Source: Palaemon carinicauda
Taxonomy: Eukaryota > Arthropoda > Malacostraca > Decapoda > Palaemonidae
Length of the DNA: 64,000 nt
Reading direction: 5' to 3'
NCBI RefSeq assembly: GCF_036898095.1
Contig: NC_090765.1
Location: forward strand, 34,773,276 to 34,837,275
Below, in pieces: positions 1 to 9,521 of this stretch (its first letter is position 1; the number at the start of each line of letters is the position of its first letter). Below the pieces are notes generated by a model. It was not told the DNA's origin and ran no database searches. It saw nothing but the letters and a program-made list of their open reading frames with translations. The position numbers and the translations under genes were made by a program.

Positions 1-250
1 ATGAAACCAAAAAGGGGACCTCTCCTCTACGTTCCTCCCATCCTGTCAAGGGACTCAACCGAGTTCGGCTGGTACTGCTAGGGTGCCACATCCCACCCTC
101 CCACGTTATCCACCACAGATGAAGCTTCATAACGCTGAATCACTTACTGCTGCTACCTCCGCGGTCATCCAAGGCACTGGAGGAAGCAGCAGGGCCTACC
201 GGAACTGCATCACAATCGATCGCCATTCATTCCTATTTCTAGCACGCTCT
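1..250. repeat. Edge of an interspersed repeat
   Basis: The first 250 bases are markedly GC-richer than what follows and end abruptly where AT-rich sequence starts. The text resembles a dispersed repeat I associate with decapod genomes, probably next to a LINE 3' region; that association is from memory and could not be checked. Only one copy lies in this window and it is cut by the window edge, so neither family nor strand can be fixed. Confidence 0.35.
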
Positions 251-1550
251 TAAACATAAACAGTGTAAAAGACATATTAACTGTTTTTTTTTTTTTCTTA
301 ATACATTTGAGTGAAACATTAGTGTTGTCAAAATCCTGTTTATTTTAATTAAAACTGTACTTTTTGACCCTAGTAAATTGACATATAGTTTGGTCAGTGG
401 TGTGGTCTGGCAGAGCAGTACATATGTTAATGAGTGTTCCAATTTTAATTTTTTCATTTACGTATACAGTATGTAAGGATCTGTCTACAGTTAAGTTACT
501 TGTAGCTTAAAAGGTGTTTTAAAAGTGTATAACAGGTTTATAAGAGTATTAGAGGGTTTATAAAAGCTTAGATTTATAAAGAGAATAAAAAATTTGAAAA
601 AAATAAGAAAAAATAGTGAAAAAATTTCATTGTCGTAGATTTCTGTGTTGTATCTACTTCGCGGTTTTTCAGCTATCATGGGTGTGCCTGGAACGGAACA
701 CTCACGATAGTTGAGGATTACTATACAGTATACTTAAATGCAAAATTTTAATTGGAACACTCACCATTAAAGATACGAAAACTCCATTCATACGGTGGCC
801 TTATTATAGGAAGTTACCACCCTTTTCTTTTCTTGTTTAAAGTGACATTTGCTGTTGTTATTTTTTCCTTTCAGTCCTTATTGATGTAGCGAACGGTTAA
901 TTCATTGATGCTAATAGTGGCGGCTTACATCTGCATTGCTTCTCCCTTCCTTTGGCATGTCACAGAGTTTCATCTCCACCATGGTAAGCATCTTCCTCAG
1001 ATGCTTGGGTTCAATGCCAAAATCCTTAGAAGGTGCAGAATATTTAGCTGGCATCATAGGGCTTGAACCCAATTTTAAATCTTGGTGAAAAAGGCAAAAA
1101 GAAAAAACCACACAATATAGGTAAAGATGGGGAGCAATGTGGTGTCGCGCTCGTGTGTATAGAAGCAAACTTGACAATGTGGGATACTTTTTTTTTTTTG
1201 AAAGATTGTGGGTAAACACTGTATAGTAGGATGTAGTCGTGTATTTACCATGGATTGAAAGTAGAAAATGAAACTTCATGGGCTACCTTTTTAAGTCATG
1301 AAAGATAGGTTGTCAAAGTTTGTCTTTCATTTTTGAAGAGCAAATAGTGAGGCTGTTGGGCAGGCTCGGACATACTTTCTGCCTTGTGTGAATTTCTGTG
1401 ACGTCACAAGTTCTGAATTATCTGTATGTTACGTCCTTACTACACGTGAGCTTTGCTCTGTAAACTTTGTCTCGTTGAGGGCTAAGCATGGCAAAGGCTA
1501 ATTTGGTGGGGTAGTCAAAGTCTGGCCTTTGTTGAAAGTTGAAATTAGAT
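251..1550. other. AT-rich stretch, nothing recognised
   Basis: AT-rich DNA with short T runs. The longest open frames (122 aa at 911-1279 and 92 aa at 1418-1696, both on the minus strand) show no motif I recognise and are not supported by codon pattern or splice signals. The part next to 1550 may belong to the flank of the decayed transposon that follows. Confidence 0.4.
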
Positions 1551-1651
1551 TGAGTGTTATACATAACAAGGATCATAGGAGACGCAAGAAGAAAATTACT
1601 TTGCTTATTATAATTTCTGTGCGCCAATATAAATCTGCAAGGTAGAGGAAG

Positions 1652-1908
1652 ATGTGGTGTAAAGAGGGGCTTCAAAGAAGAGTGCCTAGGAATCATGTGA
1701 CAATATTATGGATACTGACTCATGGACCAGAAGCAAATTTTGTTAACTACATGAGAATGGACCCTAACACATTTTATAAACCTTCGTGAGCAGAAACATA
1801 TATTAGGAAACAAGATCCAACCATGAGGCAGAATATTTCAGCTGAAGATCAACTACAGGCCAATGTGGTGGAGTTGCTCAGTAATTTGTCTAATTACTAC
1901 AGAACGTG
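1652..1908 (+). pseudogene. PIF/Harbinger-like transposase fragment
   Basis: One frame reads MWCKEGLQRR, then FVNYMRMDPNTFY, a TGA stop at 1787-1789, then in the same frame IRKQDPTMRQNISAEDQL and a stop at 1906-1908. The order W-x-K-x-GLQRR, (F/V)NYxRM, I-x-KQDxxMRxxIxxEdqL resembles the N-terminal part of PIF/Harbinger-family transposases, which are DDE nucleases that move DNA transposons. The catalytic DDE region is not visible, and sequence further downstream is full of stops. This is a short degenerate fragment; a domesticated Harbinger-derived exon is unlikely because of the internal stops. The family call rests on motif memory only. Confidence 0.45.
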
Positions 1909-2770
1909 AGTCACAGTCTTTGTACAGTACAACTCTTTTCATACCTCCCATGGACATATTTGGTGTCGATATAATTCTATCAAGTACACAGTTAACTCAA
2001 ATTCTCAAGGTCAATGTTCCTTGGACATTTTTTAAGGTTGATAGTGGGACATGGGAAGTGACAGGTCATGGGTACTGCCACGCAATATGAGTTTGTGGGT
2101 CTGGTAGCACCTGCATACCATAACTCCTGTCCAACCTTGATAAGCTACAAGTAAAACATCGATACTTCAAAAAATATTGTGAGAAACTTGAACAACGCTT
2201 TGCTAGCAGTTTTTAGAGCAATGCTCACCCTTGTAGATGGGGCCTTACTTTAAAGAATGATCTTGTCCTAAGACTGATAAAGTTAATTTTCAAGATTTTA
2301 GTATTGTAAGAGACTATTTTGTATATAGATGTCTTCCAAAAGAAGACAAAATTTTTATGGGATGACTTCTGAATAATTACAAAACTAGCCATGAAATTTA
2401 ATTTTCTGATTAACTGATGAACTTGAGAGGCTTCCCAATAAATAAATCATGATAGCCTTGTGTTAGATTTAATTATCAAGATGTATAAAGCTCATATGAA
2501 GAGATTTTGATCACTTTTGTCGAATATCTTAAATATTTTTTTGATAAAGTAGTTATTCTTTGGATTTATTCTATCTTTCATAACTACAGTTTATTAAAGA
2601 TTCTCTGCAGCTCTGAATTACATAGTCCATTAAATTTTAAAGAAACAAGAATACTTTTTGCCACTGCAGTCTTGTATGGTAATCTTTTAAGTTGATTCAG
2701 TGAAACAGAGCGTTGATGGTATGGTCCAGTCAAAGGAAAGTCCCATGGAAACCTTGTAATAAATTCATAA
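1909..2770. other. AT-rich flank, no gene seen
   Basis: Possibly further decayed transposon sequence (the frame downstream of 1908 has several stops), then AT-rich DNA up to the left end of the first DIRS element. No terminal inverted repeat of a Harbinger element could be identified here. Confidence 0.35.
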
Positions 2771-2784
2771 TTTTCAATATTAAT

Positions 2785-2942
2785 CTTACCCGATAATCAT
2801 GTAGCTGTCAACTCTGTTGCCGACAGAAATCTACGGTAGGGATACGCCAGCGATCGCTATACAGGTGGGGGTGAACACCACAGCGCCATCTGTGGTCAGG
2901 TACTCTAGTACTTCTTGTCAACACCACCTCAATTTTTCCTCT
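2785..2942 (+). repeat. Left inverted terminal repeat, DIRS copy 1
   Basis: About 158 bases that reappear in reverse complement at 9327-9487 with few mismatches. It contains the perfect palindrome AGCGATCGCT (2849-2858) and the block CAGCGCCATCTGT (2881-2893), both also found in the differently diverged repeats of copy 2. Confidence 0.93.
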
Positions 2943-4229
2943 GTCGTGCCTCCGGCTAGACCTACATGGATACGCTGTTGATTCTGGAGTTATTGCTCAC
3001 GATTTGGTGATGTATTTTCTCTAGAGTTTAGCCTTCGCTATTCAGGAAGCTATATCATTAGCTTAGCAAGTTTTTGGAATTAATTTGATTTAATTTTTTA
3101 TTTAATTTTGGTACGAAGAGAGTATGAACTCTCTTTCACTTTTAAATGGCCGACCCTTCCCTTAGACGGAAGTGTTGGTGTCGAAGAGAGTATAGACTCT
3201 CTTAATTTTGCTTAACAAAGTTATAGATTTATTTTATATCTCTCCGCCTTTTATAGGCCTCTTTGATTAACTTCCTTTTATTATAAACTTATTAAAATTA
3301 ATTTTTATATTTGTTTATATTCGACCTTTCCTAATAGTAGGCGGTCTTTTCTTGGAACCGAAGTTAATTAACTTTGAGCCCGTCATTTCGTTTTTACCTG
3401 TTAACATATTATGCCATTTTAATGTTTTTGAAAGAATTTCTTTGATAGTCTTGTACTGTTTTCAAAGTTGAACTAACGTTTTGTTTTGTCTCTGCAGTTG
3501 TTGACGTTCAGAACGTTCAACTTGCGCTCTATCGTTACGATAGAGAGAGAGTCTATCACGGTGTCACGTTGCAGTAAGAGTAAACCGATTCTAGCGTTTT
3601 GTTCATTCTTTCTTAGCTTAAATGGTTCTATTCTAATAAAGGAACTTTTTATTTGGGAAACCTTTCAGTTTTTTTCCTTTAACAATAATATGTTTTAACG
3701 ATATATATAATTGGGCTCTTCTCTCAGGTGCTAAGTCAAGAGAGAGAGAGAGAGAGAGAGATAGAGACAGAGGGAGAGAGAGGAGGGTAAACGTTTCGTT
3801 CAAGCGGGTAACGTTGTTATCGTTTTTGCTCTTCTCCCTAGTCTCTTTAGGGGAAGAAGGTAAACGTTTCTAGAGTTTTATTCTTGTTCTCAGACTTTAT
3901 GCGGTGAGAGATTTTAAACGTAGTTTATTTGATCTAGTGTTTAATCTCTTTTCCAGCCACTGAATTATTTATCTTTCATTATGTTTTTCTGTTACATTGT
4001 AATACTGTTTTCGCAATTACTAACTTTTAATGAAGGATAGAATTGCGTGTTTCAGGTACAAACCACTTAAAGTTTTGAGTTCAGTGAAATAAGTGCAAAC
4101 AGAAAATCAAAAGTGATAAAGTGATAAGCGCATAGTGTTACAGTGTTGCGTTCGAGGGTTCGTCTGTTCGTGCCAGTTGTTCGCCTAGTCTGGGACCTCT
4201 TACAAGCTCCCAAGCCCAGGGGAGAAGTA
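2943..4229 (+). other. Leader of DIRS copy 1
   Basis: Untranslated region between the terminal repeat and the gag start. It is homologous along most of its length to 10612-11933 of copy 2, including the stretch around AAATGGCCGACCCTTCCC (near 3144) and a purine-rich (AG)n tract at 3739-3783. The internal promoter expected for this class should lie in or near here, but I can point to no specific promoter motif. The short open frame at 3486-3698 is not conserved in copy 2. Confidence 0.7.
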
Positions 4230-4631
4230 ATGTCGAAGGACTTATGGGTTCATCAGGCCTTGATCGACGAACAGACGTTTCCCTCCGTGGTTTCGGGTGT
4301 AACCAACTCACGTAGCCGACGTGATCACCCCACCCACACAAAGACGAGAGAGCCCATTTATTCCTCGTCTGCGGAAGAGGTTTCTCGCAGAAACCATGGA
4401 CCAAATCTTGCAGCTTTTAAGTGCAAGTCGGTCCCTTCCGCGCAAGTCCAACTCCTAGGTGGTGCCATTAGCACTGGGTCAGTTCGGACTTGCTGCAGTA
4501 CGACAACTGCACACCTCCCAGAGAGGCAAGGTGGTATCGCAACAGACAGTAACTCCGTCTGTTGCCGCACCAGCTGTTTTAGACCCTCAGTTTCAACGGA
4601 CAGTAGCTCCGTTTGTTGTTGTCTTTCTTAA
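4230..4631 (+). pseudogene. DIRS gag-like ORF, N-terminal part, copy 1
   Basis: ATG at 4230, 134 codons, starting MSKDLWVHQALIDEQTF. The aligned ATG of copy 2 at 11934 starts MSNDLWVREALINEQTF, so this is the likely gag start. The frame is open upstream to 4143 but without an ATG. The protein is basic and serine-rich (an SRSRRD stretch and an SSSAEEVSRR stretch), fitting a nucleic-acid-binding capsid-like protein of this order, though no domain is recognised. The frame ends at 4631 and the coding sense continues after a shift at 4645. Confidence 0.55.
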
Positions 4632-4729
4632 ACTCTAGTGGTCTATGCTGCTGACAATGCAGTCTCAGCTTGCGGTGTTGATGCAGGAGTTTCAGGCAGA
4701 GAAGGTTAACACACCTCCTCCTGCGAGCG

Positions 4730-5160
4730 CTCCTCCACCTCTACGCAGTCCAGCCTGCCAGACGTATGATGTTGAGGTTCCTCAAGCTACCTCCATGCGT
4801 GAGCTGCCGCGTTGGGAGTTGCCAGATACCAGCTCTGTGCAGCAACCTCCCCTTTCCTTGAGGCAGGAGCCTCTTGCCACGCGGCAACCTCCTCAACACT
4901 TGAGGCAGGAGCCTTATGCTTTGCAGCAACCTCCTCTACCCTTGAGGTAGGAGCCTCTTGCGTTGCGACTACCTCCTCCATCCTCGAGGCAGCTACCTCT
5001 TGCGGTGCGACAACCTCCACCATCCTCAAGGCAGCAACCTCAACTCCACCTCTGCGCAGTCCACCCTGCCAGACGTATGATGTTGAGGTTCCTCAACCTA
5101 CCTCCACGCGTGAGCTGCCGCATTGGGAGTTGCCAGATACCAGCGCTATGCAGCAACCTC
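4730..5160 (+). repeat. Tandem duplication within gag, period about 311 bp
   Basis: The block at about 4730-4850 (encoding CQTYDVEVPQ and WELPDTS) recurs at about 5042-5160 with few changes, and the CCTC-rich spacer between is itself repetitive. It is a recent in-element duplication because the two units differ by only a handful of bases. Confidence 0.8.
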
Positions 5161-5254
5161 TTGCGTTGCGGCAACCTCCACCATCCTTGAGGCAGCAACC
5201 TCAACTCATGCGGCAGCCACCTCCACTCTTGAGGCAAGAACCTCAACTCTTGAA

Positions 5255-5535
5255 TGGGCTCTCGTGGCATGGTTGGTTTCGACCTGGCCTTTCATTAGAA
5301 GGGGCTAGCGTTCGATCCCAAGTATGAGGTAGAAATTTATTTCTATTTGAACACGATGTTGTGTTGATATTTATCCATATTGACTCATTAGGGGTAATTT
5401 GAATGAATTACTACCAATTGTGTCACGTGGTGGCCCGGGGAAATCTGGTAAAACTCGCTGGTAAAGAGACTGATGTCTCACCAGGTAAATCCTCGGACAG
5501 CTAGATTAGTGTCAGATTCAGATTTCTTTAAAAAA
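5255..5535 (+). mobile_element. tRNA-derived SINE inserted in gag of DIRS copy 1
   Basis: The gag repeat sequence is interrupted by a foreign block. Its first 75 bases look like a degenerate tRNA head: an A-box-like stretch TGGCATGGTTGG near 5265 and a B box GCGTTCGATCCC at 5308-5319. A non-tRNA body follows to about 5530, ending in a short A-rich stretch (TTTAAAAAATCC). The CCTC-type gag repeats resume directly after it. No clear target-site duplication is visible. A working tRNA gene is unlikely because the acceptor arms do not pair. Confidence 0.6.
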
Positions 5536-5850
5536 TCCTCCTCTACCCATCAGGCAGCCTCATGCTTATGAGGAGCCTCATGCTATGCGGCATCCTCCTC
5601 AAACCATGAGGCAAAAGCCTCATGCTATGCGGCAACCGCCTCAACCCATGAGGCAGGAGCCTCATACTATGCGGCATCCTCCTCAACGCATGCGGCATAA
5701 GCCTCATCCCTTGCAGCTTGAGCCTCATCCCATGCAGCATGAGTCTCATACCATGCAGCATGAGCCTCATCCCATGCAGCATGAGCCTCATCCCATGCAG
5801 CATAAGCCGCACGCCATGCAACATGCTCTGCTTACCTTACAGCATGCTCT
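5536..5850 (+). repeat. 21/42 bp tandem repeats in gag
   Basis: Starting after the SINE, a 42 bp unit (itself two related 21 bp halves) repeats about three times and then gives way to a simple 21 bp unit of the form CCCATGCAGCATGAGCCTCAT, repeated about five times to 5820. Because 21 is divisible by three, the array encodes seven-residue repeats of MQHEPHP type in the frame 5585-5923. Confidence 0.8.
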
Positions 5851-6249
5851 ACATACAGCATGCTCTGCATACCTTACCGCATGCTTCTCAGTCACACATC
5901 TTTGGTTGTTGCCAACTCACTAGACTGTCAAGCAGTTTCATAACGTTGCCTTCTAGTCTGCTGCTTTTGCACCAGTGAAACCCTCACTGAGAGAACTTAG
6001 CTTTTCTCGGATATGGTTCCTGTAGATGAGAAAGTGCTATTCCCCCTCCTTCTGATTTTCCCTTGAGGACTCTGTCATTTGGAGAGGAGCCTTTAGCTGC
6101 TTAGCCTCCTATGGACTTTTGTTTAAGCATAGCATGCTTCCAGGGAGGGTAATGGTTCCACTTCAGTCGCTAACCCCGTCTGTTACCACACCTGCTCCCA
6201 TAGACCTTGAGCTGTGTTGCAAGACATGCAGTCCAAGCTTAGTCCTTGT

Positions 6250-6500
6250 TAGAGGATTTTTTGTTTACGGAGTCAGTGTGTCACTGGGAAGACGTTCAAC
6301 AACCAGCAGAAGTGTCTTGTTGTGACGCAGTGCGGCAACCTCAGCAACCCGATAAGGAGTTGTCTGTACGACCCAGACAGTCTAGACAGCTTCGGGTTGT
6401 CACTGTACTTCCTCGCTTCCCCATGGTTGACAGTTCACAGACTGTGCAGCAGTACCATGATCTTGTGTCCGGCTCCGTCAGACGACTAGCTTTTAAGAGC
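6250..6500 (+). pseudogene. DIRS gag C-terminal segment, copy 1
   Basis: The frame 6246-6581 contains DVQQPAEV, AVRQPQQP and DSSQTVQQYHDLVSGSV, which align residue for residue with DVQQPAEVTCFDAVRQPQQP and DSSQTVQQFHDVVSGSV of copy 2 (13019-13224). In copy 1 the alignment stops right after VSGSV and RT-type sequence begins within a few tens of bases, marking a deletion junction. Function of this gag segment is unknown. Confidence 0.6.
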
Positions 6501-6519
6501 TCCCACAAGTCGTCGCTGT

Positions 6520-6898
6520 CTGGAGATTCTCAGATGGACTATGGATCTGACCAAGGAACTGGGCCTCCTGGTCAATTTTGAGGAGTCCCAGCTCGTCCCA
6601 TCCCAGACCATTGTCTACCTGGGTATGGATCTTCAGAGTCGAGCTTTTCGGGCTTTTCCGTCGACCCCAAAGATATACTAAGCCCTAGATTGCATCCAGA
6701 GCATGCTGAGAAGGAACCGATGCTCAGTCAGGTAGTGGATGAGTCTAACAGGGACACTTTCATCGCTGGCACTGTTCATCGAGTTAGGGAGACCCCACCT
6801 CCCCCCCTTCAGTATCATCTAGCGGCTCACTGGATAAAGGACATGACGCTAGAGACGATCTCAGTTCCTGTTTCCGAAGAGAGGAGGTCTACTCTCAC
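6520..6898 (+). pseudogene. Reverse transcriptase remnant (thumb side), DIRS copy 1
   Basis: Translation gives LTKELGLLVNFEESQLVPSQ followed by IVYLGMDLQSRAF (VYLGM at about 6612-6627), typical of the RT segment just after the palm in DIRS elements, then SMLRRNRCSVR and YHLAAHWIKDMTLE leading toward RNase H. The fingers and palm with the catalytic aspartates are missing: gag sequence lies immediately upstream. A TAA near 6677 and at least two frame changes break what is left. It cannot encode an active RT. Confidence 0.75.
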
Positions 6899-7589
6899 GT
6901 GGTGAAAGAACAGCTTTCTTCTCAAGGAAGTCTACCTTTGGCTGTTCAGAAACCCGACCGCCGTCTCTTCTCTGACGCATCAGACACGGGCTGGGGTGCG
7001 ACTTTGGACGGACAGGAATGCTCGGGAACATGGAATCAGGAGCTAAGGACACTTCACATCTATTGCAAGGAGCTGTTGGCGGTTCATCTGACCTTGATAA
7101 ACTTCAAGTCCCTCCAGCTTAACAAGGTGGTGGAGGTGGACTCTGACAACACCACAGCCTTGGCTTACATCTCCAAGCAGGGAGGGACTCATTCGTGGAA
7201 GTTGTTCTAGATCGCAAGGGACCTCCTCATCTGGTTAAAAGATCGTAAGCTCACGCTGGTAACGAGGTTCATTCAGGGCGATATGAATGTCATGGCAGAT
7301 CGCCTTAGCCGGAAGGGTCAGGTCATCCCCACAGAGTGGACCCTTCACAAGAATGTTTGCAGCAGACTTTGGGCCCTGTGGGGTCAGCCAACCATAGATC
7401 TGTTCGCTACCTCGATAACCTAGAGGCTCCCGTTGTATTGTTCTCCGATTCCAGACCCAGCAGCAGTTCACGTGGATGCTTTTCTGCTGGATTGGTCCCA
7501 TCTCGACCTGTATGCATTCCCGCCGTTCAAGATTGTCAACAGGGTACTTCAGAAGTTCGCCTCTCGCAAAGGGACACGGCTGACGTTGG
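6899..7589 (+). pseudogene. RNase H and C-terminal extension, DIRS copy 1
   Basis: One frame carries the RNase H signature: LFSDASDTGWGA (first Asp), IYCKELLAVHL (Glu), VDSDNTTALAY (Asp), then a TAG at 7208-7210 where copy 2 has a Tyr codon, then in frame VTRFIQGDMNVMADRLSRK with the last Asp. RNase H removes the RNA strand during reverse transcription. The same frame continues as GQPTIDLFATS and DLYAFPPFKIVN, a block I believe recurs after RNase H in DIRS polyproteins and which in some members is described as methyltransferase-like; no methyltransferase motif can be confirmed here. A one-base insertion near 7588 moves the reading to the frame of the recombinase. Confidence 0.8.
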
Positions 7590-8805
7590 TTGGCTCCGCT
7601 CTGGCCCGCGAGAGAATGGTTCATAGAGGTACTGCAATGGCTGGTCGACATTCCCAGGACTCTTCCTCTAGGAGTGGACCTTCTACGTCTACCTCACGTA
7701 AAGAAGGTACATCCAAACCTCCACGCTCTTCGTCTGACTGCCTTCAGACTTTCGAAAGACTCAAGAGCTAGGGGCTTTTCGAAGGAGGCAGCCAGAGCGA
7801 TTGCCAGAGCAAGGAGGACATCCACTCTCAGAGTCTATCAGTCTAAAGGGGAAGTCTTCCGAAGCTGGTACAAAGCCAATGCAGTTTCCTCATCCAGTAC
7901 CACTGTAACCCAGATTGCTGACTTCCTGTTACATCTAAGGAACGTAAGATCCCTTTCAGCTCCTACGATTAAGGGTTACAGAAGTATGTTGGCAGCGGTC
8001 TTCCGCCACAGAGGCTTGGATCTTTCCACCAACAAAGATCTACAGGACCTCCTTAGGTCTTTTAAGACCTCAAAGGAACGTCGGTTGTCCACTCCAGGCT
8101 GGAATCTAGACGTGGTCCTAAGGTTCCTTATGTCATCAAGATTTGAACCTCTCCAATCAGCCTCTTTTAAGGACCTCACATTAAAAACTCTTTTCCTCGT
8201 GTGCTTGACAACAGCTAAAAGAGTAAGTGAGATCCACGCCTTCAGCAGGAACATAGTTTTCACATCTGAAACGGCTACATGTTCCTTGCAGCTCGGTTTT
8301 TTGCTAAAACGAGCTTCCTTCACGTCCTTGGCCTAAGTCGTTCGAGATCCCAAGCCTGTCCAACTTGGTGGGGGACGAACTGGAGAGAGTACTTTGCCCA
8401 GTTAGAGCTCTTAGGTACTATCTAAAAAGGTCATAACCTTTACGAGGACAATCAGAAGCCTTATGGTGGGCTATCAAGAAGCCTTCTCTTCCAAAGTCTA
8501 AGAACTCAGTTTCTTACCTATTCAGGCTCCTGATTAGGGAAGCACATTCTCATCTGAAGGAAGAAGACCTTGCTTTGCTGAAGGTAAGGACACATGAAGT
8601 GAGAGCTGTGGCTACTTCAGTGGCCCTCAAACAGAACCGTTCTCTGCAGAGTGTTATGGATGCAACCTATTGGAGAAGCAAGTCAGTGTTCGCATCATTC
8701 TATCTCAAAGATGTCCAGTCTCTTTACGAGAACTGCTACACCCTGGGACCATTCGTAGCAACGAATGCAGTAGTAGGCGGGGGCTCAGCCACTACATTCC
8801 CATAA
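7590..8805 (+). pseudogene. Tyrosine recombinase, DIRS copy 1
   Basis: The frame 7590-8336 runs from the RNase H tail (APLWPAREW) straight into the recombinase: an N-terminal SAM-like part (KEAARAIARARRTSTLRVY, LSAPTIKGYRSMLAAVFRH) and the catalytic core with box I TTAKRVSEIHAFS (Arg codon at 8220). A one-base loss near 8305 and a TAA near 8433 break it. The last frame (8575-8805) holds box II THEVRAVATS (His 8593, Arg 8602) and the nucleophile in FASFYLKDV (Tyr 8701). So R, HxxR and Y all survive although the ORF is broken. The enzyme would integrate the circular DNA form at short cores. Stop at 8803-8805. Confidence 0.88.
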
Positions 8806-9191
8806 TCCCATAACCTTTTTAACCTTTCTCTTGAATACTTTTTATGGGTTGTACGGTTGGCTAAGAAGCCTTCCACATCCTTGTTGATTTGGCGGGTGGT
8901 CAATTCTTTCTTGAGAAGCGCCGAGGTTAAAGGTTGTGATGAGGTCCTTTAGTATGGGTTGCAGCCCTTTATACTTCAGCACCTAAGAGTCGTTCAGCAT
9001 CCTAAGAGGACCGCTACGCTCAGTAAGAAAGACGTACTTAATAAAGGCAGAGTAATGGTTCAAGTCGTCTTCCTTACCAGGTACTTATTTATTTTATGTT
9101 ATTTTTGAATAACTAATAAAATAAAATACGGGATACTTAGCTTCTGTGTTAACATGTATGCTGGTCTCCACCCACCACCCTGGGTGTGAAT
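8806..9191 (+). other. 3' untranslated part of DIRS copy 1
   Basis: Non-coding and homologous to 15487-15887 of copy 2. Contains AATAAAA-type motifs near 9115, which could serve for polyadenylation; unproven. Confidence 0.6.
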
Positions 9192-9282
9192 CAGCTACAT
9201 GATTATCGGGTAAGATTAATATTGAAAAATGTTATTTTCATTAGTAGAATAAATTTTTGAATATACTTACCCGATAATCATG
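9192..9282 (+). repeat. Internal complementary region, DIRS copy 1
   Basis: The first half is the exact reverse complement of the left end of the element (2771-2807). The second half is the reverse complement of the right end (about 9468-9521) with two mismatches. Read together they equal the reverse complement of a joined right-end/left-end junction. In DIRS models this region templates completion of the ends and closure of the circle. Confidence 0.92.
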
Positions 9283-9326
9283 ATTTAATTGACCCACCCT
9301 TCCTCCCCATAGAGAACCAGTGGACC

Positions 9327-9487
9327 GAGGAAAAAATTGAGGTGGTGTTGACAAGAAGTACTAGAGTACCTGACCACAGATGGCGCTGTGGTGTTCACCC
9401 CCACCTGTATAGCGATCGCTGGCGTATCCCTACCGTATATTTCTGTCGGCAACAGAGTTGACAGCTACATGATTATTGGGTAAGTAT
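9327..9487 (-). repeat. Right inverted terminal repeat, DIRS copy 1
   Basis: Reverse complement of 2785-2942 with a handful of differences. Carries AGCGATCGCT at 9411-9420 and the complement of CAGCGCCATCTGT at 9376-9388. Confidence 0.93.
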
Positions 9488-9521
9488 ATTCAAAAATTTA
9501 TTTTACTAATGAAAATAACAT

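Larger units (their letters stand above)
4645..5920 (+). pseudogene. DIRS gag middle region, P/Q/H-rich, copy 1
   Basis: Continuation of the gag region in another frame, beginning MLLTMQSQLAVLMQEFQ (4645-4950), which looks helical, and then turning into proline/glutamine/histidine-rich repeats of the type QPPLSLRQEP and MRQEPHTMRHPP. It is broken by a stop at 4948-4950, frame changes and the SINE at 5255-5535, and resumes at 5585-5923. The amplified repeats have no equivalent of this length in copy 2, so this is local expansion in copy 1 or its immediate parent. Function beyond a linker-like gag segment cannot be inferred. Confidence 0.5.
2771..9521 (+). mobile_element. DIRS-like retrotransposon, copy 1 (about 6.75 kb)
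   Basis: A nearly complete tyrosine-recombinase retrotransposon. Order on the plus strand: left inverted terminal repeat (2785-2942), untranslated leader, gag-like region (4230 to about 6500), RT remnant (about 6520-6898), RNase H and its C-terminal extension (6899-7800), tyrosine recombinase (about 7770-8805), 3' untranslated part, internal complementary region (9192-9282) and right inverted terminal repeat (9327-9487). Ends were set by comparison with the internal complementary region, which copies a right-end/left-end junction. There is no long target duplication; only a short T-rich core (ATTT) is shared by both outer junctions. DIRS elements replicate through a circular intermediate and integrate with a recombinase rather than an integrase. 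This copy is dead: the RT palm is deleted, there are several stops and frameshifts, and a SINE sits in gag. Confidence 0.9.

Noticed and set aside
911..1279. 122-codon minus-strand frame with a basic C terminus
   Set aside because: No motif or splice structure, low-complexity N-terminal part; likely chance.
7380..7590. Adenine methyltransferase domain after RNase H in the DIRS copies
   Set aside because: Some DIRS members are described with such a domain and a PPF motif is present, but no other methyltransferase motif could be confirmed by eye.
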